Positions 7,018 to 18,422 are shown, counted from the stretch's first letter. The stretch: 29,285 nt of DNA from Labilithrix sp. (GCA_028287035.1 JAQBQL010000134.1:1-29285); one strand, 5' to 3'. Translations and numbers: made by a program. Notes: a model not told the origin generated them from the letters alone.

Positions 7018-7871
7018 CACGCCAGGAAGTCGAGGCCGATGTCGGCGGCCGGGGTCGAGTGTGTGAGCGCGCCGACGCTGATGACGTCGACGCCGGCCCG
7101 CGCCAGGTCGGTCACCCGCGCGAGCGTGATGCCGCCGGACGCCTCGAGCAGAGCGCGGCCGCGCGTGCGCCGGACCGCCTCCTCCACGGTAGCGGTATCC
7201 ATGTTGTCGAGGAGCACGATGTCGGCGCGCGCGGCGAGCGCCTCCTCGAGCTGATCGAGCGAATCGACCTCGCACTCGATCCGGCTCGTGTGCGGGGCCC
7301 ACGCTCGCGCTGCCTCGATGGCCGGACGGATGCCGCCGGCAGCGACGATGTGATTGTCCTTGATGAGCACCGCCGACCCGAGGTCGTTGCGGTGGTTGTG
7401 GCCGCCGCCGCAGCGGACCGCGTACCGCTCGAAGACGCGCAGGCCCGGCGTCGTCTTCCGCGTGTCCGCGATGCGCGTCTTGCTGCCGTCGGGCACGGCG
7501 TCCACGTAGCGGCGCGTCGCCGTCGCGATCCCGCTCATCCGCTGGACGAAGTTCAGCGCCACCCGCTCGCCCTTCAGGATGCTCCGGGCGCTGCCCGCCA
7601 CGGTCCACAACGTGGTCCCTGGATCGACCGCTGCGGCCTCGCTGACCGTGGCGGCGAAGCGCAGCCCAGGGTCGACCAGCCCGAAGATGCGGCCGGCTAA
7701 GGGAATTCCGCAGGTGACCAGCGCGGTGCGCGCGACACCTGCCGCATTCGCCTGTTTTTCTTGAGGAACGCACGCATCCGTCGTGACGTCGCCTGCGCCG
7801 AGATCCTCGGCGAGGGCCCGGACCAGCACGTCATCGACCAGCGCGAAAGGTAGCTCGTAGGTTGTGCTCAC
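7017..7871 (-). CDS. nadC: Quinolinate phosphoribosyltransferase (nicotinate-nucleotide pyrophosphorylase)
   Basis: This enzyme of about 284 residues converts quinolinate and PRPP to nicotinate mononucleotide in de novo NAD synthesis. Hallmarks are the N-terminal LAEDLGAGDVTTDA, the segment ERVALNFVQRMSGIAT, the strongly conserved TRKTTPGLRVFERYAVRCGG with GGHNHR, LIKDNH, IECEVDSLDQ, VLLDNM and the phosphate-binding SGGIT and ISVGALTHS. The frame continues to 7973, but the upstream residues are unlike any NadC. The GTG at 7871 (VSTTYELPFALVDD) gives the family's usual length and is chosen. It is the first gene of a nadC-birA pair and is divergent from the hybrid kinase, with a 91-base gap in which no clear promoter hexamers stand out. 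Confidence 0.93.
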   Translation of the reverse strand: MSTTYELPFALVDDVLVRALAEDLGAGDVTTDACVPQEKQANAAGVARTALVTCGIPLAGRIFGLVDPGLRFAATVSEAAAVDPGTTLWTVAGSARSILKGERVALNFVQRMSGIATATRRYVDAVPDGSKTRIADTRKTTPGLRVFERYAVRCGGGHNHRNDLGSAVLIKDNHIVAAGGIRPAIEAARAWAPHTSRIECEVDSLDQLEEALAARADIVLLDNMDTATVEEAVRRTRGRALLEASGGITLARVTDLARAGVDVISVGALTHSTPAADIGLDFLA

Positions 7872-7962
7872 GGCGGCGGCGACGCTACCCGAGGTCGCGC
7901 CGGGACGCGAGGTGCGACACGGTCCTTGCGGGAAGGGACGGCACGCGCTTCCATGGGAGGGC

Positions 7963-9915
7963 ATGACCGCCACGATCCTCGTCGTGGAGGACGATCAAAC
8001 GGCCGCGGAGACGATCCGGGACGTGCTCGTCGCTGCCGGCTACCTCGTCCCCGAGACCGCATCTTCCGGCACGGAAGCGCTGGAGGCGGCGACCCGCGTG
8101 CGGCCCGTGCTCACGCTCATGGACGTGCAGCTCGTCGGCGCCATGGACGGTATCGACACGGCGCACGAGCTCCGGAAGCGCTCCACGACGCGGATCATCT
8201 ACATCACGGCCTTCACGGACGACAACACCCTGCGACGCGCCAAGCAGACCGCGCCGCTCGGCTACCTGAAGAAGCCGTTCAGCCCGCGCGAGCTCCGCGT
8301 CGCGGTCGAGATCGCGCTCCACCAGGCGTCCCTCGAGGACGCGATCGTGGCGCGCGAGAAGTGGTTCTCGACCACCCTCCACTCGATCGGCGATGCGGTG
8401 CTGACCACCGACGGTGCCGACCGCGTCACCTTCCTGAATCCGGCCGCCGAACAGATGCTCGGCGTCGCCCTCGTCGACGCGGTGGGCGAGAAGATCGACG
8501 CCGTCGTCCGGTTCGTGAACGCGCGCGGCGAGGTGCAGCCTGCGCTGACCCGCCTCACCCCCGCCGGGCCCGGGCGTCGCGATGCTCTCCCGCGCGACGC
8601 GCGTCTCCTCGCCCGCCGCGAGGGCGTCGCCGAGCCCGTGCTCCTCGAGATCGAGGGCAACGTCGCTCCCATCGCCCTCGATGCCGGGAACACGTTCGGG
8701 AGCGTCATGGTGTTCCGCGACGTCGGCGAGCGCCGGAAGCTCGAGCGACGGCTCGGCACGAGCGAGCGCATGGCCGCCATCGGCACCATGGCCGCCGGGA
8801 TGCAGCACGAGATCAACAACCCCCTCGCGTCGGTCGTCGCCAACGTGCAGTTTTCCCTCGACGCGCTGAAGGCGGCGACCTCGTCGGGGCTGTCGGCGAA
8901 GGAGGTCGGCGAGCTCGTCACCGCCCTCGGCGACGCGAGCGAGGGCGCGGAGCGAATCCGGCGCACGGTGGAGGAGCTCCGCCACTTCAGCCGCAGCGCC
9001 GAGGCGATCGAGGCGCCGACCGAGATCCACGCCGCGCTCGACGAGGCGGTCCGCGTCACCGCCCATGCGGTCCGTCACCATGCGACGGTGCGCAAGGAGT
9101 ACGGCAGCCCGCCGCGCGTGCTCGCCGAGGAAGGTCAGCTCCTCCGCGTCTTCATGAACCTCCTCATCAATGCGGCGCGCGCCGCGGGCGACGGCGGCGC
9201 GACCGAGCACTCGATCGTGCTCCGCACGCGCGCCGACGGCACGGGGCGCGCGGTCATCGAGGTCATCGACCAGGGCCCCGGCCTCAGCGAGGAGCGGCTC
9301 CGGCGCATCTTCGATCCGTTCTTCACGCCGCTGCCCGACAGCACGGAGATCGGGCTCGGCCTCGCGATCTCCCACGGCATCGTCGTCTCGCTGGGCGGTG
9401 AGATCGAGGCGGAGAGCGAGCTCGGCAAGGGCACCACCTTCCGCGTCCTGCTGCCCGCAGCACGTCCCAAGACGGCGACCAGGCCGCGGCAGATGGCGAC
9501 GCTCCCGCCGCCTTCGATCGGCGCCGCGAAGTCCCGCGCTCGGGTCCTCGTGGTCGACGACGAGGTCGCGATCGGAAAGGCCCTCCGCCGCATCCTGAGC
9601 GGAGAGCACGACGTCACGCTCGAGTCGGACGCGCGCGTCGCGCTGGAGCGGCTGGACAACGAGACGTACGACGTCGTGTTCTGCGATCTGATGATGCCGA
9701 ACATGAGCGGCATGGATTTCTACGACGAGCTCTCGCGCCGCTCTCCCCACCAGGCCCAGCGCATCGTCTTCCTCACCGGCGGCGCCTTCTCGCCGCGCTC
9801 CGAGGAGTTCCTGCGCGGAAGCCGGAACGTCTGCCTCTCGAAGCCGTTCTCGCGCGACGCGGTCAGCGCGGTCGTCCGCACGATGATCGCCGCGCCTTCC
9901 GCGGAAGCTTCGTAG
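7963..9915 (+). CDS. Hybrid histidine kinase, REC-PAS-HisKA-HATPase-REC
   Basis: This is a 650-residue soluble signalling protein. Residues 1-120 form a receiver (acidic pair ED 9-10, phosphoacceptor Asp54, lysine in GYLKKPF). About 130-255 is a PAS-like sensor (FSTTLHSIGDAVLTTD). A dimerisation domain follows with phosphorylated His282 (QHEINNPLAS), then an ATPase domain with Asn403 (NLLINAARAA), DQGPG and GLGLAISHG. Residues 526-640 are a second receiver with Asp575 (FCDLMMPNMSG) and lysine in CLSKPF. There are no transmembrane segments, so it probably acts in the cytoplasm, driven by an upstream kinase through the first receiver. The start ATG 7963 follows GGGAGG closely; the open frame upstream shows no domain. 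Its 3' end converges on the HAD gene, 18 bases away. Its partners are unknown. Confidence 0.9.
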   Translation: MTATILVVEDDQTAAETIRDVLVAAGYLVPETASSGTEALEAATRVRPVLTLMDVQLVGAMDGIDTAHELRKRSTTRIIYITAFTDDNTLRRAKQTAPLGYLKKPFSPRELRVAVEIALHQASLEDAIVAREKWFSTTLHSIGDAVLTTDGADRVTFLNPAAEQMLGVALVDAVGEKIDAVVRFVNARGEVQPALTRLTPAGPGRRDALPRDARLLARREGVAEPVLLEIEGNVAPIALDAGNTFGSVMVFRDVGERRKLERRLGTSERMAAIGTMAAGMQHEINNPLASVVANVQFSLDALKAATSSGLSAKEVGELVTALGDASEGAERIRRTVEELRHFSRSAEAIEAPTEIHAALDEAVRVTAHAVRHHATVRKEYGSPPRVLAEEGQLLRVFMNLLINAARAAGDGGATEHSIVLRTRADGTGRAVIEVIDQGPGLSEERLRRIFDPFFTPLPDSTEIGLGLAISHGIVVSLGGEIEAESELGKGTTFRVLLPAARPKTATRPRQMATLPPPSIGAAKSRARVLVVDDEVAIGKALRRILSGEHDVTLESDARVALERLDNETYDVVFCDLMMPNMSGMDFYDELSRRSPHQAQRIVFLTGGAFSPRSEEFLRGSRNVCLSKPFSRDAVSAVVRTMIAAPSAEAS

Positions 9916-9933
9916 CCCCAGGCCGCGCGCGCC

Positions 9934-10584
9934 TCACCAGCGCTCGATGCGCCAGCGCCGCTGGCGCGCCACCCGCGCGAGCCGCGCGTCGGGATTGACG
10001 ATCACGGGCTCGGCCACCGCCTCGAGCAGCGGCAGGTCGGTGAAGGAGTCGCTGTAGAACGTCGCCTCGGCGAGCGAGAAGCCGTGCTCCTCGGCGAGGC
10101 GGCGCGCGCGAACGATCTTGCCCGTGCCGAGGCACAGGGGCGCGACGAAGCGCCCGGTGAAGATGCCGTCGGCGTCCACCTCGAGCTCGCTCGCGACGAC
10201 GTGCGGGATGTCGAGGCGGCGTGCGAGCGGCTGCGCCGTGTACGGCGAGGCGCCGGTCACGATCGCCAGCAGATCGCCCTGCGCGCGGTGCTTCTCGACC
10301 GCGCGCCGGCCGAGATCGCAGATGTGCGGCTCGACGTAGCGGCGGAACCAGTCGTCGCAGCGCGCGGCGAGCGCCGCCTCGGGCGTTCCGGCGAGCGCGA
10401 CGAGGCCCCGCTTCGCGACCTCGGGCGCGTCGATCACGCCGAGCGTGTACTGGGTCACCCAGTAGAGGACCCGCAGCATGTCGGTGCGCTTCGCCTCGCC
10501 GATGGCGCGCTGGTATCGCACGTAGAGGCTCAGCGTCTCTTTTCGCACCAGCGTGCGATCCATGTCGAACAGCGCGGCCCGCAT
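9934..10584 (-). CDS. HAD-IB family phosphatase (SerB-like)
   Basis: This 216-residue haloacid-dehalogenase-fold hydrolase has motif I FDMDRTLV (nucleophile Asp7, acid Asp9), motif II VTGAS, the motif III lysine in GTGKIVRARRL and motif IV YSDSFTDLPLL. The cap region between motifs I and II is helical. The layout is that of the HAD-IB group, which includes phosphoserine phosphatase and phospholipid-head phosphatases; the substrate is unknown. GTG 10587 and ATG 10584 are adjacent; ATG is preferred. The gene starts ten bases after the CPBP protease stop and so belongs to the kinase-protease-phosphatase operon. Confidence 0.88.
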   Translation of the reverse strand: MRAALFDMDRTLVRKETLSLYVRYQRAIGEAKRTDMLRVLYWVTQYTLGVIDAPEVAKRGLVALAGTPEAALAARCDDWFRRYVEPHICDLGRRAVEKHRAQGDLLAIVTGASPYTAQPLARRLDIPHVVASELEVDADGIFTGRFVAPLCLGTGKIVRARRLAEEHGFSLAEATFYSDSFTDLPLLEAVAEPVIVNPDARLARVARQRRWRIERW

Positions 10585-10594
10585 CACGTTCTCT

Positions 10595-11298
10595 TCAGTA
10601 CACCCGATAGCCTCGTCCGAGCACCTCGCTGAACACGTTGCAGGAGGCGTGGAACGCGACCCCCGCGCCGATGCCTCCGGTGCGTGCGCGGAGCCAGCCG
10701 AACAGCAGCGACGGGAAGAAGACGGCGAGGCGGGCGGGCTCCCGGATGGTCGCGAAGTGGCCGAGCGCGAAGATGATGCTGGTGACGACCAGCGACGGTC
10801 CGACCGCCGCGCCGAGGACGCGGACCCGCTGCGGCAGCGCCTCGTCGAGGCGAGACTGCAGGTACCCGCGGTAGAACGCCTCCTCGGGCAGCGCGATGAT
10901 CACGAGCTGACCGAACACCTCGTTCGCGCCGTCCCACGGCTGGAAGTGCAGCCCGAACTGCCCGCGCGGGTGCCAGAACGTACGCCAGCCGAAGTAGAAC
11001 GGCACGAACGTCACCACGGCGCACGCCGCGGCCCAGCCGAGGGCGGTCCCGGCGCTGCGGAGAAGGCGCCCGCGGGCGATGGGTCCGGGCAGGACGAGCC
11101 CGCCGAGCGCGAGGCCCGCCCGCTCCACGCGAGCATCGTCCGCGCGCCACACGAGCACCCACGTCGCGCCGAGGAAGAGAAAGCCCACCGCGGTGGCCAC
11201 GTACCGGTCCGGCAGGATCCCCGACGCCACCGTGACGACGAGCGTGACGACCGCCGAGGCGCCGAGGGCCTCGAGGAGCGCCCGCTTGTCGGTCGCGC

Positions 11299-11302
<4 letters not shown>
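10595..11302 (-). CDS. CPBP-family intramembrane glutamic protease
   Basis: This multipass membrane protein of about 235 residues has the three CPBP (Abi/CAAX-protease) motifs: LPEEAFYRGYLQ (catalytic Glu pair plus Arg), FALGHF (His) and FHASCN (His, Asn). Hydrophobic stretches occur near the N-terminus, around the first motif and at both ends of the histidine motifs. Family members cleave within membranes; in Myxococcota some act as myxosortases for proteins with a MYXO-CTERM tail, but this sequence cannot be assigned to that group by eye. The GTG at 11302 is chosen because it overlaps the kinase stop in a GTGA, giving coupled translation; the longer frame upstream lies inside the kinase gene. 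Confidence 0.85.
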
Positions 11303-14001
<2,699 letters not shown>

Positions 14002-14058
14002 CGAAGGGAGGCCAAAATGCTACGCTCTTTCGCGGCCAAACGAAAAGCCTAAAGCCCC

Positions 14059-14727
14059 TTGGACGCAGAAGAGGACGCAGAGCACGAGAGGAGGGAGCGG
14101 CTCGCCAGGATCGGCGAGGTCGCCGCGGAGGTCGCGCACGAGCTCCGCAATTGCCTCCAGATCATCTCGGCGAACGTGTACCTCGCGCGTCAGGACCCCG
14201 CGAAGAGCGCGGCACAGCTCGGGAAGATCGACAAGCAGGCCCGCCTCGCCCAGGGGATCGTGGACGACCTGATGGCCCTCGCCCGCGGCGAGCCCGCCCA
14301 CGCGGAGCCGGTCGTCCTGTCCGACGTCCTCGCCGCCGCCCGGGAGGACCTCCCCGAGGGCGTCGTCTACGAGGACGAGCTCGACCCCGCCCGGCTCGAG
14401 GTGCGGGCTCACCACGGCCTCCTCGTCCGGTGTCTCCACGTCCTCTACGAGAACGCGATCCACGCGAGCGCCCCGCGGCCGCCGACCATCGTGACCCGCG
14501 CCCGCCTCGAGCCCGGCCGCGCCATCATCGAGGTCGCCGACGACGGCCCCGGCGTCCCGCCCGAGGTGGCGGCCACGGTGTTCGAGCCGCTCGTCTCGGC
14601 GCGTCGCGGCGGCACCGGCCTCGGTCTCGCGCTCGCCCGTCGCATCGCGGCCGCGCACGGCGGCACCATCGTGCTCCTCGATCTCGCTCCGGGGGCGACG
14701 TTCCGCATCGAGCTACCGGCGCGCTGA
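14059..14727 (+). CDS. Small soluble histidine kinase (HisKA-HATPase only)
   Basis: This 222-residue kinase has no sensor domain. The dimerisation helix carries His27 in EVAHELRNCLQIISAN. The ATPase domain has an N-box-like LYENAIHAS, then VADDGPGVPPE and GGTGLGLALARRIAAAHGG. An in-frame TAA at 14050 means translation must start after it, and TTG at 14059 is the only start that keeps the whole H-box region, although TTG is weak. It is divergent from the Ser/Thr kinase with only 57 bases between, which must hold both promoters. No response regulator is adjacent; the nearest activator, the sigma-54 protein at 15380-16588, has no receiver domain. The input must come from a partner protein, or the gene serves a phosphorelay encoded elsewhere. 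Confidence 0.85.
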   Translation: MDAEEDAEHERRERLARIGEVAAEVAHELRNCLQIISANVYLARQDPAKSAAQLGKIDKQARLAQGIVDDLMALARGEPAHAEPVVLSDVLAAAREDLPEGVVYEDELDPARLEVRAHHGLLVRCLHVLYENAIHASAPRPPTIVTRARLEPGRAIIEVADDGPGVPPEVAATVFEPLVSARRGGTGLGLALARRIAAAHGGTIVLLDLAPGATFRIELPAR

Positions 14728-14746
14728 GCGGCGCTACGGTGGAGAC

Positions 14747-15235
14747 GTGAAGAAGCTCGCCATCGTTGCCGGTGCACTCCTCGTGGTGGCGCTCGCCGCC
14801 TGGCTCGCGTTCTTCCGCCCTTCGGACGAGGACCAGATCAGGAAGACGCTCGACCGGTTCGCGCGGGCGCTCGAGGTGAAGCGCGACGACACCGTCCTCT
14901 CCCGCGGCGGCCGTGTGAAGAGCCAGCTGAAGGAGCTCGTCACCGACGACGTCCACGTCGACGTGCCCGACCTGAACGTGCGCGTAACGGGCCGCGGCTC
15001 GCTCGCCGAGAACGCCACGGCCGCCGGGCTCGCCTTCACCTCGGCGGACGCGAGCTTCACGAGCCTCACCATCAAGCTCGATGACGCGCACACGACGGCA
15101 AAGGTCGACGGGACCGTGGTCGTGAGGGGTGACCGCAACGGTGACCAGCGGGTAGACAAGCGCAGCGTCCACCTCTTGCTGCGCCGGGACGACGGCTGGA
15201 AGATCACGACGGTGGACGTCGCCGGGCCCGAGTGA
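14747..15235 (+). CDS. Membrane-anchored NTF2-like small protein
   Basis: This 162-residue protein has one N-terminal hydrophobic helix (LAIVAGALLVVALAAWLAFF, residues 4-23) followed by a soluble domain. The domain begins with a helix (DEDQIRKTLDRFARALE) and continues with strands such as DVHVDVPDLNVRVTG, AKVDGTVVVRGD and DDGWKITTVDVAG. The ending is typical of NTF2/SnoaL-like folds. The cell location is probably periplasmic and anchored. The function is unknown and no catalytic residues are obvious. GTG at 14747 with GGAG just upstream is the likely start. It lies 19 bases after the histidine kinase and may be co-transcribed with it. Confidence 0.7.
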   Translation: MKKLAIVAGALLVVALAAWLAFFRPSDEDQIRKTLDRFARALEVKRDDTVLSRGGRVKSQLKELVTDDVHVDVPDLNVRVTGRGSLAENATAAGLAFTSADASFTSLTIKLDDAHTTAKVDGTVVVRGDRNGDQRVDKRSVHLLLRRDDGWKITTVDVAGPE

Positions 15236-15290
15236 GCGCGGCGCATCTCCGCTTGACCCGCTCGCAGGAGCACGGTGTTGTGAGTCGACG

Positions 15291-15473
15291 ATGAGCGAGG
15301 GCGCCTCTCACTTCCCGAAGCACTGCCGATGCGGAGCGCAGTGGACGCGCGACACGTGGCGGGAGCTGCCCCTCGTCGGCTATGCGGACGGCGGTGACGA
15401 CGGGGAGCTCGAGCTCCGCAACTGCCGCTGCGGCTCGACCCTCGCGGTCCCCCGCGAGACCGGCGGGTCCTGA
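15291..15473 (+). CDS. 60-residue CxC/CxC putative zinc-ribbon protein
   Basis: This small protein has two closely matched cysteine motifs, HCRCGAQWT and [10 protein letters not shown], separated by about 30 residues with the segment [11 protein letters not shown] and then ELELRNC. Two CxC knuckles can bind one zinc ion. The motif pair looks like a recurring small family of deltaproteobacterial genomes, recalled from memory and not searched. The function is unknown. The ATG at 15291 is the only reasonable start. The last 94 bases overlap, tail to tail, the end of the sigma-54 activator gene on the other strand, so one of the two C-termini is under a double coding constraint. Confidence 0.6.
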   Translation: MSEGASHFPKHCRCGAQWTRDTWRELPLVGYADGGDDGELELRNCRCGSTLAVPRETGGS

Positions 15474-16588
15474 GCGGCGGAGGTCTCCGGCCGCTCGAAG
15501 CCCTTCCGCTTCATCATCTCGATGAGGGTCGTGCGCTTGAGGCCGAGGATGTTCGCGGCCTTCTGCTTGTTGAAGGACGTCTTGGTGAGCGCCTTCATGA
15601 TGAGATCGTTCTCGAAGGCCTCGACCGCGCCGCGCAGGCCGGTGATGCCCTCGGCCAGGGTGACCGGCCGCAGCTCGAGGACGCGCGTGGCGCGCACCTC
15701 GGGTGCGGGAGGCGCGACGCTCCGGACCGTCGGCGGCGGCTGTAGCTCCTCGGGCAGACCTTCGAGCTCGACGCGGTCGCCCGTCGCGAGCACCACGCCG
15801 CGCTCGATGGCATTCTCGAGCGCGCGCACGTTGCCGGGCCACGACCAGGCGACGAGGTGCTCGAGGACACCGGGCGCGAAGCCCGTGACGTCGGGACGGC
15901 CCACGCGCTCCGCGGCGACGCGCAGGAACGCGCTCGCGAGGGGCACGATGTCCTCGGGACGCTCGCGCAGCGGCGGCAAGCGAACGTTGATGACGTTGAG
16001 CCGGTGATAGAGGTCCTCGCGAAAGCGGCCCGCCTTCACCTCGGCCGCGAGATCACGGTGGGTGGCGGCCACGATGCGGACGTCGGCTTTGATCGGCCGG
16101 CTCTCCCCGACCGGCGTGTACTCGCGCTCCTGGATGAGGCGCAGTAGCTTGACCTGCGTACCGAGCGGCAGCTCGCCGATCTCGTCGAGGAAGAGCGTGC
16201 CGCCCTCCGCCGCCGCGACGAGACCGCGGCGCGCGCAGACGGCTCCCGTGAAGGCGCCTCTCGCGTGGCCGAACAGCTCGCTCTCCACGAGGTTCTCGGG
16301 AATCGCTCCGCAGTTCACGGCCACGAGCTCGTGTGCTCTGCGCGGGCTCGCGTCATGGAGCAGCGCGACCGCCAGCTCCTTGCCCGTTCCGCTCTCGCCA
16401 GTGACGAGCACCGTGCAGGACGCCGAGGCGACCCGCTCCAGCATCGTCAGCACGGCGTGCATCTTCTTGCTGCGCACGACGAGCCGCCCGCGCGACGTCT
16501 GCCGCACTGCCGTCACCTGGCAACCCGTGCTCGACGGAGCCGGCGCATCGTTGTCGTCGTTTCGCGAGCTGACTGCCAGGGAATCCAT
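15380..16588 (-). CDS. Sigma-54-dependent activator without receiver domain, flagellar locus
   Basis: This 402-residue activator has a short, featureless N-terminus of about 40 residues. The AAA+ domain shows Walker A GESGTGKE at 64-71, the sigma-54-contacting GAFTGA at 111-116, Walker [12 protein letters not shown] near 129-138 and the arginine-containing [13 protein letters not shown]-terminal Fis-type helix-turn-helix follows ([27 protein letters not shown]). About 30 residues of Ser/Arg-rich tail come after the HTH and overlap the CxC gene on the other strand. No receiver, GAF or PAS domain is present, so activity is probably set by a partner protein or by level. Its place behind fliS suggests control of flagellar genes, in the manner of FlrC/FleQ/FlgR, by context only. 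Confidence 0.9.
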   Translation of the reverse strand: MDSLAVSSRNDDNDAPAPSSTGCQVTAVRQTSRGRLVVRSKKMHAVLTMLERVASASCTVLVTGESGTGKELAVALLHDASPRRAHELVAVNCGAIPENLVESELFGHARGAFTGAVCARRGLVAAAEGGTLFLDEIGELPLGTQVKLLRLIQEREYTPVGESRPIKADVRIVAATHRDLAAEVKAGRFREDLYHRLNVINVRLPPLRERPEDIVPLASAFLRVAAERVGRPDVTGFAPGVLEHLVAWSWPGNVRALENAIERGVVLATGDRVELEGLPEELQPPPTVRSVAPPAPEVRATRVLELRPVTLAEGITGLRGAVEAFENDLIMKALTKTSFNKQKAANILGLKRTTLIEMMKRKGFERPETSAAQDPPVSRGTARVEPQRQLRSSSSPSSPPSA

Positions 16589-16595
16589 ACGTCTG

Positions 16596-16620
16596 ATCCA
16601 ACGGCCCGAGGCCGCTGGAT
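16596..16620 (-). terminator. Hairpin between fliS and the sigma-54 activator gene
   Basis: ATCCAACGGCC and GGCCGCTGGAT form an 11-bp stem with one mismatch and a 3-base loop. CTGA and TCAG can extend it across a small bulge. It sits 10 bases after the fliS stop and just before the activator start. No U run follows on the minus strand, so it could reduce rather than block readthrough into the activator. Confidence 0.5.
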
Positions 16621-16630
16621 TTCAGGCGTA

Positions 16631-17005
16631 TCAGCCGCGAATTGCCGCGAATCCTTCCCGGATCGGCGTCAGCGCGATGACGACGTCGGCGAGGATCTTG
16701 GGGTCCTGGGCGAGGTTCGCCTCGAGCAGGCGGCGCGTGCAGAACGAGTAGAGGGCGAGCAGGTTCTCGCAGAGCTCCGGCGCCTGCTCGTGATCGAGCG
16801 TCGCCGTCAGCTCGGTGACGATGGCGTGCGCGCGCCCGATGCGGTCACCGGCGCGCGCGCGATCCTTCGCGACCATGGCGGCCTGCGCCTCGGCCACGAA
16901 GCGCAGCGCGCCGTCATAGAGCATGACGAGGAGCTGGACGGGGGAGCACGTCTGGACCTGGACGCCCTTGTAGCGGGCGGCGACTGCGGAAGCGTTGAAG
17001 GTCAT
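16631..17005 (-). CDS. fliS: Flagellin export chaperone FliS
   Basis: This 124-residue helical protein is of the usual FliS length. It starts with the characteristic Tyr/Lys-containing segment (AARYKGVQVQTCSPVQLLVMLYDGALRFV) and continues with the helices RIGRAHAIVTELTATLDHE and LLALYSFCTRRLLEANLAQD. FliS binds the C-terminal helix of newly made flagellin in the cytoplasm, preventing early polymerisation and guiding it to FlhA. It follows fliD by 23 bases, the classic fliD-fliS order, and serves the two flagellins encoded just upstream. Confidence 0.93.
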   Translation of the reverse strand: MTFNASAVAARYKGVQVQTCSPVQLLVMLYDGALRFVAEAQAAMVAKDRARAGDRIGRAHAIVTELTATLDHEQAPELCENLLALYSFCTRRLLEANLAQDPKILADVVIALTPIREGFAAIRG

Positions 17006-17028
17006 ATTCGAATGGATGGGGTTGGGTG

Positions 17029-18366
17029 TTAGCCGTTCGAGCTATTGGAGATGGAATTGATGGCAGAGGACATCGAGCTGTACTTGCTCATGATCTGATC
17101 GAGCTGCGAGTACTGCTTCTTCAGCTGGATCTCGTACGCGTCGACGCGCTTCTGCTTCTCGGCAACGGAGGTGTCGATGGCAGTGCTCCGCGCCTGGAAC
17201 GCAGCGATTCGCGACTTGATGGGCGAGCTGGCGCCCGTGGTGAGCGCGTCGATGCTCGTCATCAGCGATTTCATGACGCCCGTGGAGCCGGTCGCCGGAT
17301 CGGTGACGAACAGCTTTCGCACCCCGTCCGGATCGGCGGCAACGGCGGTATCGAACTTCGACGAGTCGAAGGAGAGCGTCCCGTCGTTGGCGAGCTTCAT
17401 GCCGACCGAGCCGAGGGTCGTGTACTTTCCGGTGGTTCCCGGCACGGCGCTGCCGACGATGCGGGCGAAGCCGTCGAGGGCGCGACGGATCGAGGTCTCG
17501 CCCTGGAGGATGGCGTTCGTCGCCTTGATCGTCGAATATCCGGTCGCGCTGTGACCCGCATTGACGATGTCGTTGTAGGCACTGACGAAGCCGGTGATCT
17601 TGGTCTTCAGCGCCGACGTGTCACTGGCGATGCTCACCGTCGACGTGACGCCTGGCTTGGTGAGGGCGAGCGTCACGCCGGGAATCGCGCCCGACACCGA
17701 GTTCGTGGGCCGCGTGATGGCGAGGCCGTCGATCGTCAGCTTGGCATCGGTCGCGGACTGGAAGACCGCGCCGGGAGCGTTCAGGCCGAGGTCGAGGCCG
17801 TTCTCGGTGACCGTCAGCGCATTGGCTGCGCCGGTATCCGATCCCTGGAGAGACAGGCGGTAGCTGGTCCCGTCGTAGAGGACGCTGGCGGCGACGCGGG
17901 CGCCGCTCTTCGCGATCTTCGCCGCGATGTCGCCGAGGGTGTCGGTCGCCGCGATGGTCACGTCGACCGCCGTGCCCGAGCCGACCTTCAGATTGAGAGT
18001 GCCGGCCATGTTCAGCGCCGTCGAGCTCGAGGCCTCGGTGCTGCCACGGCGCTTCTCGATCGCCGCGAGGCTCGTGACGTTGACCGAGTACGAGCCGGCC
18101 TGGGCCGTACCCGAGGCACTGGCGACGACCGCCGCATCGCTGGAGGTCGTGGAGAACGACGCGTAACCCGAGTTCTCCGCCATCGTGTTGGCGTTCATGC
18201 GCAGCGTCGAGAGACGCGACGAGAACGTGTTCATCGTGGAGACGGCCGAGGTGATGCTCTGCTTCTTGGTCTGCAGATCCGAGATCGGCTGCTGCGCGAT
18301 GTTCACGAGCTGCGTGATCAACCCGGAGGAGTCGAAGGATCCGAGTCCGGTCAATGAGATGGGCAT
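17029..18366 (-). CDS. fliD: Flagellar filament cap protein FliD
   Basis: This 445-residue hook-associated protein 2 has a characteristic N-terminus (LTGLGSFDSSGLITQLVNI, then coiled-coil QPISDLQTKKQSI). The middle carries the Ser/Thr/Ala-rich D2/D3 domains. The C-terminus returns to a coiled coil (RIAAFQARSTAIDTSVAEKQKRVDAYEIQLKKQ, split by family-typical spacing) ending SQLDQIMSKYSSMSSAI. FliD sits as an oligomer at the filament tip and folds incoming flagellin. GGAG lies about seven bases before the ATG. Only 26 bases separate the start codon from a strong terminator hairpin after the upstream flagellin, so expression probably comes from readthrough or a promoter overlapping that hairpin. 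Confidence 0.95.
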   Translation of the reverse strand: MPISLTGLGSFDSSGLITQLVNIAQQPISDLQTKKQSITSAVSTMNTFSSRLSTLRMNANTMAENSGYASFSTTSSDAAVVASASGTAQAGSYSVNVTSLAAIEKRRGSTEASSSTALNMAGTLNLKVGSGTAVDVTIAATDTLGDIAAKIAKSGARVAASVLYDGTSYRLSLQGSDTGAANALTVTENGLDLGLNAPGAVFQSATDAKLTIDGLAITRPTNSVSGAIPGVTLALTKPGVTSTVSIASDTSALKTKITGFVSAYNDIVNAGHSATGYSTIKATNAILQGETSIRRALDGFARIVGSAVPGTTGKYTTLGSVGMKLANDGTLSFDSSKFDTAVAADPDGVRKLFVTDPATGSTGVMKSLMTSIDALTTGASSPIKSRIAAFQARSTAIDTSVAEKQKRVDAYEIQLKKQYSQLDQIMSKYSSMSSAINSISNSSNG

Positions 18367-18380
18367 CGGAATTCTCCAGC

Positions 18381-18422
18381 CACAAACAGAAAGACCTCCT
18401 CCGGAACGGCCCGGAGGAGGTC
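18381..18422 (-). terminator. Strong intrinsic terminator after the first flagellin
   Basis: GACCTCCTCCGG and CCGGAGGAGGTC form a perfect 12-bp stem (18393-18404 with 18411-18422) around a 6-base loop, eight bases after the flagellin stop. On the minus strand it is followed directly by TTTCTGTTTGTGG, a T-rich tract. This is the clearest rho-independent terminator in the window. Confidence 0.85.

Noticed and set aside
7018..7773. Upstream extension of birA to about 528 residues
   Set aside because: The added part lies inside nadC in another frame and shows no domain; the ATG at 7017 gives normal BirA.
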